Part shown: positions 8,439-12,019 of the stretch, in pieces
Numbering within the stretch: position 1 is the stretch's first letter
How the letters are laid out: each line of letters starts with the position of its first letter
From: JBHIBA01 sp046758845
GTDB lineage: Bacteria > UBA8248 > JACPRG01 > G963555815
Direction of reading: 5' to 3'
DNA length: 12,019 nucleotides
Assembly: GCA_046758845.1 (NCBI GenBank)
Contig: JBHIBA010000129.1
Coordinates: forward strand, 1-12,019
Notes under the pieces: model-generated
Told to the model about the DNA's origin: nothing
Databases searched by the model: none
Seen by the model: the letters and a program-made list of their open reading frames with translations, nothing else
Translations under genes and position numbers: made by a program

Positions 8439-8458
8439 GGGTGGGAGAGTCGCACCCC
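8438..8458 (+). other. Hairpin at the glk stop codon / glk-fbp gap
   Basis: GGGGTG (8438-8443) pairs perfectly with CACCCC (8453-8458) around a 9-nt loop. The 5' arm begins at the last base of the glk stop codon. No T-run follows. The fold would lie just upstream of the fbp ribosome binding site and could protect or modulate the junction, but this is inference. Confidence 0.35.
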
Positions 8459-8468
8459 CATTGCGATT

Positions 8469-8472
8469 GGAG
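8469..8472 (+). promoter_or_regulatory. Shine-Dalgarno that decides the fbp start
   Basis: GGAG lies 7 nt before GTG 8480. This supports GTG 8480 over the in-frame GTG at 8441, which sits 2 nt after the glk stop and inside the hairpin described there. Confidence 0.6.
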
Positions 8473-8479
8473 ACGTTTC

Positions 8480-9484
8480 GTGGCGGCGATCGGGAAGACG
8501 CTGAATCGGCATATCCTGGAGGAGCAGAAAAGATTTCCCGAGCTCTCCGGACAGCTTTCGGCGTTGCTTTCTCAAATCGCATTCGCAGCCAAGATCCTCT
8601 CACGGGAAATCAATCGGGCGGCGCTGGTGGGGAGACTGGGATTGGTGGGAGAGAAAAACCCGACCGGCGACGCCCAGAAAAAGTTGGATGTCTTTAGCAA
8701 TGAGGTTGTCGTTGAGGCTTTTGCCGACACGCAATTGGTTGCCTCCATCGCCTCAGAAGAATTGGAAGAAGTGAAGTGCATAGAATGTCAGACGGGCGCG
8801 GAATATGTTTTGTGCATCGACCCCCTCGACGGCTCTTCGAATACGGACGTCAACGCGGCCGTGGGGACAATCTTCGGGATCTACCGGCGCAAAGAAGGCG
8901 TTCATCATGATCCGGAAGAGGACTTCCGCCGCAAAGGCTCTGAGCAGGCTGCAGCCGGCTATATCATGTATGGAACGAGCACGGTGTTGGTCTACACCGT
9001 TGGGTATGGCGTTCACGGGTTTACGCTGGATCACGACCTCGGTGAATTCCTTCTTTCACACGAGGATCTCCGTTGCCCCTCACGGGGACGAACTTTCAGC
9101 GCCAACGTCACACGTTCCCAAGAGTGGCATCCAAACATCCAGAGGCTTATCGACCACCTGACAGACCGTGACCCGGAAACGAACCGTCCCTACACGCTCC
9201 GGTACACCGGCGCGCTGGTCTCGGATCTTCATCGAAGCCTGATTGAGGGAGGGATCTACTTCTACCCGGCTGATCCCGGGAATCGAGATGGCAAGCTGCG
9301 CCTGTTGTACGAGTGCGCCCCTCTTGCATTCGTCGTCGAGCGCGCTGGCGGGCGAGCCAGTACGGGCGCCCAACCGATTGGGGATATCCGGGTTGAATCC
9401 ATTCATCAGCGTGTTCCCCTGGTGATCGGCAGCGCCGATGACGTCACGCTGTACGAGAAGTTCTTAAGAGATGGGAACCCTTGA
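8480..9484 (+). CDS. fbp: Fructose-1,6-bisphosphatase, class I
   Basis: Mg-dependent hydrolysis of fructose 1,6-bisphosphate to fructose 6-phosphate. From GTG 8480 it is 334 residues, normal for class I FBPase. It begins with KTLNRHILEEQ, typical of the family N-terminus, and contains NPTGDAQKKLDVFSNE at 60-75, the metal-binding SEE at 92-94, the diagnostic DPLDGSSN at 114-121, YTGALVSDLHRSL near 242-254 and GGIYFYP at 257-263. LRLLYECAPLAFVVERAGG at 273-291 closes the active site. An in-frame GTG at 8441 would add 13 residues unlike the family. In this cluster FBPase returns triose-derived fructose bisphosphate to the hexose-phosphate pool, closing an oxidative pentose phosphate cycle; fbp-zwf clusters are also known in cyanobacteria. 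A CIEC pair (C100/C103) lies just before the catalytic motif and its role is unknown. Confidence 0.95.
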   Translation: MAAIGKTLNRHILEEQKRFPELSGQLSALLSQIAFAAKILSREINRAALVGRLGLVGEKNPTGDAQKKLDVFSNEVVVEAFADTQLVASIASEELEEVKCIECQTGAEYVLCIDPLDGSSNTDVNAAVGTIFGIYRRKEGVHHDPEEDFRRKGSEQAAAGYIMYGTSTVLVYTVGYGVHGFTLDHDLGEFLLSHEDLRCPSRGRTFSANVTRSQEWHPNIQRLIDHLTDRDPETNRPYTLRYTGALVSDLHRSLIEGGIYFYPADPGNRDGKLRLLYECAPLAFVVERAGGRASTGAQPIGDIRVESIHQRVPLVIGSADDVTLYEKFLRDGNP

Positions 9485-9501
9485 GAGGGAGAAGAGCCTA
9501 C

Positions 9502-9555
9502 GGAGGATTCCCATTGGGCCGAAAAACGTCCGAGAAATCAGATGGAACGCGATAA
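9502..9555 (+). other. Possible 13-codon leader ORF upstream of pgl
   Basis: In the 74-nt fbp-pgl gap a clear GGAGG (9502-9506) sits 7 nt before a TTG (9514). This opens a 13-codon frame, read as (M)GRKTSEKSDGTR, that ends at TAA 9553-9555, only 3 nt before the pgl ATG and in the same frame as pgl. The pgl ATG has only a weak site of its own. Translation of this mini-ORF could deliver ribosomes to pgl by termination-reinitiation. It could equally be chance. Confidence 0.3.
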
Positions 9556-9558
9556 GAT

Positions 9559-10323
9559 ATGCCATCGGCCGGATACGAAATTCAAATCCTGGAAAATCCC
9601 GAGGCCTTAGGCCGGAGGGCGGCGGAGTTGTTCGTTCATCAGGCCGGAGAAGCGGTGAAAACGAAAGGAACCTTTACGGTCGCGCTCGCCGGCGGCTCTA
9701 CACCCAAGGGCCTTTACTCCTTGCTGGCGAGCAAGGATAGTTCCTTCCGCACGCAGATCCCGTGGGACAAGACCCATTTTTTTTGGGGCGATGAACGTCA
9801 CGTTCGGCCCGGTCATATAGATAGTAATTACCGCATGGTCTATGAGGTCTTGTTATCAAAGGCGCCCGTCCCCCCTGAAAATGTGCATCGAATCAGAGCT
9901 GAAAACCAAGACGCAGGCAGAGTAGCGGAGGATTACGAGCGATCATTGCACGATTTCTTTCAATTGGCCGAAGGCGAAATGCCGGGTTTCGATCTGGTTC
10001 TGCTGGGGATGGGCGCGGATGGACACACAGCCTCCCTTTTTCCGGGGACGGCATTGCCCCTTGAACAGGGACGAAGTGTTGCCGCACTCTGGGTCGAAAA
10101 GTTCAAGGCTTATCGAATCAGCCTGACACCCGCGTCGCTGAACAATGCGGCTTATGTCACATTTCTCGTCAGCGGCAGCGAAAAGGCGGAAGCTTTGCGG
10201 AAAGTCCTGCAAGAAGATGAATCGTCAGAGATTCTCCCGGCGCGGCTCATCCACCCGAGCGATGGAAGGCTGCTGTGGCTTGTGGACCGGGCGGCCGCGT
10301 CGCGGTTGGAGCCCAGCGGCTGA
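9559..10323 (+). CDS. pgl: 6-phosphogluconolactonase (DevB/Pgl type)
   Basis: Hydrolyses 6-phosphoglucono-delta-lactone, made by Zwf, to 6-phosphogluconate, the Gnd substrate. The 254 residues fit the SOL/DevB family, related in fold to glucosamine-6-phosphate deaminase. Landmarks: EIQILENPEALGRRAAELF at 7-25, AGGSTPKGLY at 44-53, FFWGDERHV at 74-82, SNYRMVYEVLL near 89-99, LGMGADGHTASLFPG at 149-163 and KAYRISLTP at 183-191. The WGDERHV and GADGHTASLFPG pattern favours lactonase over NagB. ATG 9559 is the first start after an in-frame TAA at 9553-9555, and the family's conserved N-terminus begins just after it. Its own Shine-Dalgarno is poor. Base composition here looks visibly lower in GC than in the first genes of the cluster. 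Confidence 0.95.
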   Translation: MPSAGYEIQILENPEALGRRAAELFVHQAGEAVKTKGTFTVALAGGSTPKGLYSLLASKDSSFRTQIPWDKTHFFWGDERHVRPGHIDSNYRMVYEVLLSKAPVPPENVHRIRAENQDAGRVAEDYERSLHDFFQLAEGEMPGFDLVLLGMGADGHTASLFPGTALPLEQGRSVAALWVEKFKAYRISLTPASLNNAAYVTFLVSGSEKAEALRKVLQEDESSEILPARLIHPSDGRLLWLVDRAAASRLEPSG

Positions 10324-10389
10324 CGGTCCGGCGGCTGGCGCGGCAGACCCGCGGGAGGAGCCGGACTTCGGGGCATTATTGAGCCATGT

Positions 10390-10442
10390 GCCCGCCGCTG
10401 CCTTCGCCGGTGGACGAATGCATGTGAGCCGGCAAGGCGGGC
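10390..10442 (+). other. Imperfect inverted repeat in the pgl-cyclase gap
   Basis: GCCCGCC (10390-10396) can pair with GGCGGGC (10436-10442). Alternatively, GCCTTCGCCGG (10400-10410) can pair with CCGGCAAGGC (10429-10438) with one bulged C, around an 18-nt loop holding an ATGCAT palindrome. The two pairings compete for the same right arm. It lies at the end of the sugar-phosphate cluster, where a terminator would be expected, but no T-tract follows. The rest of the 146-nt gap shows no gene or convincing promoter. Confidence 0.35.
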
Positions 10443-10469
10443 CTCAAGCGATTCGGAGGATATTTCAAA

Positions 10470-11243
10470 ATGTTCGACGGATGGGAAATGCACGACTTGA
10501 CGATGACGCTTGCTCACGACACGCCGGCTTTTCCGGTTGGGCTTCAGGACGTCCGGATTGTCCGGGACGTAAGGCGCGCGAACACGATGGCGAATTCCGA
10601 CAAGATCGAGATGTCGTGCCATGCGGGCACGCACCTGGACGGGCCGCTCCATTTCGAGGCCCAGGGCAAGACCATCAATCAAATTTCACTCGCCAGAAAG
10701 CTCTTTGGCGAAGGCGTTGTGGTGGACATCAGCGACCAGCTGGGCGATTACGATTTTTACGGCGAGGCGGAAATATTGAAAGTGGGAGTTGAGATCCGGC
10801 AGGGGGACATCTTATTCATTCACACGGGTTATCATCGCTACGCCCCTAACGAGCCCGAAGCGGATGAGATCAGATATTTCTTCAAACATCCTGGACCCAA
10901 GAAGGAATTTACACAATGGGTAAAGAAGATGAAGTTGAATTACTTGGGTGTCGATGCAAGCAGTCAAGATCATCCCCTCAATACCGGGTTGCAAGGGAGG
11001 CTGCCCGTCATCGAAGAAGAGTTTTGCGAGAAACATGGCCTGAAGAGCGTCGCAGAGTTTTTTCCCAGAAAGGGCTTACATCCGATGCACACTGAGTTGT
11101 TCAAGCACGAGATCATTCACATTGAAAACCTGGGCGGAGAGATTGATCAGGTTTTGAATAAAAGGGTGATGATTGGCGCTTTCCCGCTCAAGCTTGTCTC
11201 GGAATCCTCCCCCTGCAGAGTGGCGGCCTGGGTGAGAAAGTAG
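10470..11243 (+). CDS. Cyclase family metal-dependent hydrolase (kynurenine formamidase / isatin hydrolase-like)
   Basis: A 257-residue protein of the 'putative cyclase' family (PF04199), whose characterised members include bacterial kynurenine formamidase (KynB) and isatin hydrolase, all using divalent metal to hydrolyse amide bonds. The diagnostic motif is HAGTHLDGPLHF at residues 51-62 (HxGTHxDxPxHF), supplying the metal ligands. Later family-like segments are LGVDASSQDHPLN at 154-166 and HTELFKHEIIHIENL near 206-220, with further likely active-site His/Glu residues. It is cytoplasmic, with no signal peptide or membrane segment seen. GGAGGA at 10455-10460 lies 9 nt before the ATG, a strong start. 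The substrate is unknown: at 257 residues it is longer than typical KynB, and no other tryptophan-degradation gene is visible. It follows the sugar cluster by 146 nt but has no obvious functional link to it. Confidence 0.88.
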   Translation: MFDGWEMHDLTMTLAHDTPAFPVGLQDVRIVRDVRRANTMANSDKIEMSCHAGTHLDGPLHFEAQGKTINQISLARKLFGEGVVVDISDQLGDYDFYGEAEILKVGVEIRQGDILFIHTGYHRYAPNEPEADEIRYFFKHPGPKKEFTQWVKKMKLNYLGVDASSQDHPLNTGLQGRLPVIEEEFCEKHGLKSVAEFFPRKGLHPMHTELFKHEIIHIENLGGEIDQVLNKRVMIGAFPLKLVSESSPCRVAAWVRK

Positions 11244-11451
11244 GCTTCCTCTTCAACCCGGCCGGGAGAACTGCGCCTGGGGTGTTCCTCCAAAAATGTG
11301 GCATTCCAGGTTCCGGAAGATGGTGGGCTGATCAAAGAAGACTTTTCCTCATCCAGCTACTACTGCCGCGACGTTTCCGGAATGCCGATGATAGAACCCA
11401 CGGCTGCTTACGAAGCTTCTCGGGTTTACCTTGTCCGCAACGGCTGCCGAC
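11244..11451. other. 208-nt convergent gap, no supported gene
   Basis: This lies between the stops of the cyclase gene (plus) and ridA (minus). I see no hairpin plus T-run terminator for either strand. A CCCGGCCGGG palindrome (11257-11266) and a GGCATTCC/GGAATGCC inverted repeat (11300-11307 and 11379-11386) are present but lack terminator features. One plus frame is open from the cyclase stop right through the gap (see findings). It has no start codon with a Shine-Dalgarno and no recognisable motif. Confidence 0.4.
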
Positions 11452-11838
11452 TTATTCGTCCAGAACGGCCACGGCCTCGACCTCAACCAACATTTCCGGG
11501 AGGGCGAGCCGTGCCTCCACGGTCGAGCGAGCTGGCTTCTCGTCGGGGAAAAAAGTTCTATACACTTCGTTCATCGTCTCGAAGTAGCGGATGTCTGAAA
11601 GGAAGACCGTACACTTGACTACATCGTCCAGGGTCGCGCCCGCCTCAGCCAGCACGGCCTGGAGGTTCTTCAGGCACTGCTCGGTCTGGGCTGCCATGTC
11701 GCCCACTCCCGCCAGCTTCCCCGAAGCATCTCGGGCGTCCTGGCCGGCGGTGAATACGATCTGGCCCTTTTTGATCCCGTGCGAATAAGGAGCCTTGGGG
11801 ACCCAGAGCGACTTAGGTTGAAGAACCTCCTTGGGCAT
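11452..11838 (-). CDS. RidA family (Rid/YjgF/UK114) reactive intermediate deaminase
   Basis: Rid-family protein of 128 residues, the usual length, expected to form a trimer. RidA proteins hydrolyse reactive enamine/imine intermediates released by PLP enzymes such as threonine dehydratase, to 2-oxo acids and ammonia. Landmarks: APYSHGIKKGQIVFTAGQ at 16-33, with the conserved Tyr18 and the strand leading to Gly32; NLQAVLAEAGATLDDVVKCTVFLSD across 58-82; and PARSTVEA at 102-109, with Arg104 in the place of the catalytic Arg that binds the substrate carboxylate. VEVEAVA at 118-124 carries the conserved acidic C-terminal strand. The Arg argues for true deaminase activity and not one of the Arg-less Rid subgroups. 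GGAGG (complement of 11846-11850) lies 7 nt before the ATG. It is transcribed towards the cyclase gene, apparently as a single gene. Confidence 0.93.
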   Translation of the reverse strand: MPKEVLQPKSLWVPKAPYSHGIKKGQIVFTAGQDARDASGKLAGVGDMAAQTEQCLKNLQAVLAEAGATLDDVVKCTVFLSDIRYFETMNEVYRTFFPDEKPARSTVEARLALPEMLVEVEAVAVLDE

Positions 11839-12019
11839 TGTTATCCCTCCCTTCAGGCAGAAACGGAAGAACGGAAAATTCCAATGTCCGAATGGGTGCG
11901 AGTAAAGATGGAGCCAAGTTGGATGAGAGGCAGTTTATTGGCGCCCCTTGTGTCCGTCAATCTTCTGTACTGGTTCAAGACATATGAGACACGGACGGTG
12001 AGCCCGCCCACTGGCGCGA
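11839..12019. other. Region upstream of ridA to window edge
   Basis: This holds the ridA ribosome binding site and candidate promoter. A plus-strand frame from ATG 11884 is open to the window edge (45 codons), but it has only a weak CGGA upstream and crosses the ridA promoter, so I do not call it a gene. Nothing else was recognised. Confidence 0.4.
11932..11960 (-). promoter_or_regulatory. Candidate sigma70-type promoter for ridA
   Basis: Read on the minus strand, TTGACG (complement of 11955-11960; 5 of 6 match to TTGACA) is followed by an exact 17-nt spacer. TAAACT (complement of 11932-11937; 4 of 6 match to TATAAT) comes next. The expected transcription start near 11925 gives a leader of about 90 nt before the ridA ATG at 11838. 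It is the best promoter-like match I noticed by eye, and it is correctly placed for ridA. Confidence 0.45.

Noticed and set aside
8441..8479. Alternative fbp start at GTG 8441
   Set aside because: It lies inside the glk-fbp hairpin without a Shine-Dalgarno and adds residues outside the family's N-terminus. GTG 8480 has GGAG at 7 nt.
10390..10442. Operon terminator after pgl
   Set aside because: The stem is imperfect and no T-tract follows, so I list it only as an inverted repeat.
10145..10792. Plus-strand open frame (215 codons) across the pgl end and cyclase start
   Set aside because: Out-of-frame shadow of pgl and the cyclase gene. Both overlapped genes have clear motifs.
11300..11386. 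GGCATTCC/GGAATGCC inverted repeat as a mobile-element or att-site signal
   Set aside because: Only 8 bp, with no flanking duplication or transposase-like sequence.
11298..11618. 106-codon plus frame overlapping the 3' end of ridA
   Set aside because: No Shine-Dalgarno, and its second half is antisense to ridA. Kept only as a low-interest finding for the part in the gap.
11884..12019. Plus-strand frame of 45 codons open to the right edge
   Set aside because: Weak ribosome binding site, overlaps the candidate ridA promoter, and too short to judge.

Overview
The window is a compact, GC-rich stretch of bacterial chromosome. Most of it (about 1-10.3 kb) is one co-directional plus-strand cluster of central sugar-phosphate genes. 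In order these are transketolase (5' end cut by the window edge), ribose-5-phosphate isomerase B, a fused transaldolase/glucose-6-phosphate isomerase, a short-type 6-phosphogluconate dehydrogenase, glucose-6-phosphate dehydrogenase, glucokinase, class I fructose-1,6-bisphosphatase and 6-phosphogluconolactonase. The first three genes are tightly joined (3-nt gap, then a 4-nt GTGA overlap), and zwf and glk overlap by ATGA. The other gaps are longer (about 40-145 nt), and several hold small GC-rich hairpins with no T-tract.

Read as a pathway, glucokinase makes glucose 6-phosphate. Zwf, Pgl and Gnd oxidise it to ribulose 5-phosphate with release of CO2. RpiB, transketolase and the transaldolase half of the fusion rearrange the pentose phosphates. 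The phosphoglucose isomerase half returns fructose 6-phosphate to glucose 6-phosphate, and FBPase can return fructose bisphosphate to the same pool. The cluster therefore encodes nearly a full cyclic oxidative pentose phosphate pathway. Only ribulose-phosphate 3-epimerase is absent from the visible part; it may lie upstream of the window or elsewhere.

Downstream is a separate plus-strand gene for a metal-dependent cyclase/hydrolase-family protein (kynurenine formamidase / isatin hydrolase type). It faces a minus-strand RidA-family deaminase across about 208 nt with no convincing gene or terminator. A plausible sigma70-type promoter for ridA lies in the last 90 bases.

High GC, GTG starts, strong Shine-Dalgarno sites, the Tal-Pgi fusion and the short Gnd fit a GC-rich bacterium, possibly an uncultured soil or sediment lineage. 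The phylum cannot be fixed from this sequence. No mobile elements, tRNA or rRNA genes or CRISPR arrays were seen. I found no evidence of an undescribed system. The points worth a second look are the cluster's composition, the predicted cofactor split between Zwf and Gnd, the intergenic hairpins and a possible leader ORF before pgl.
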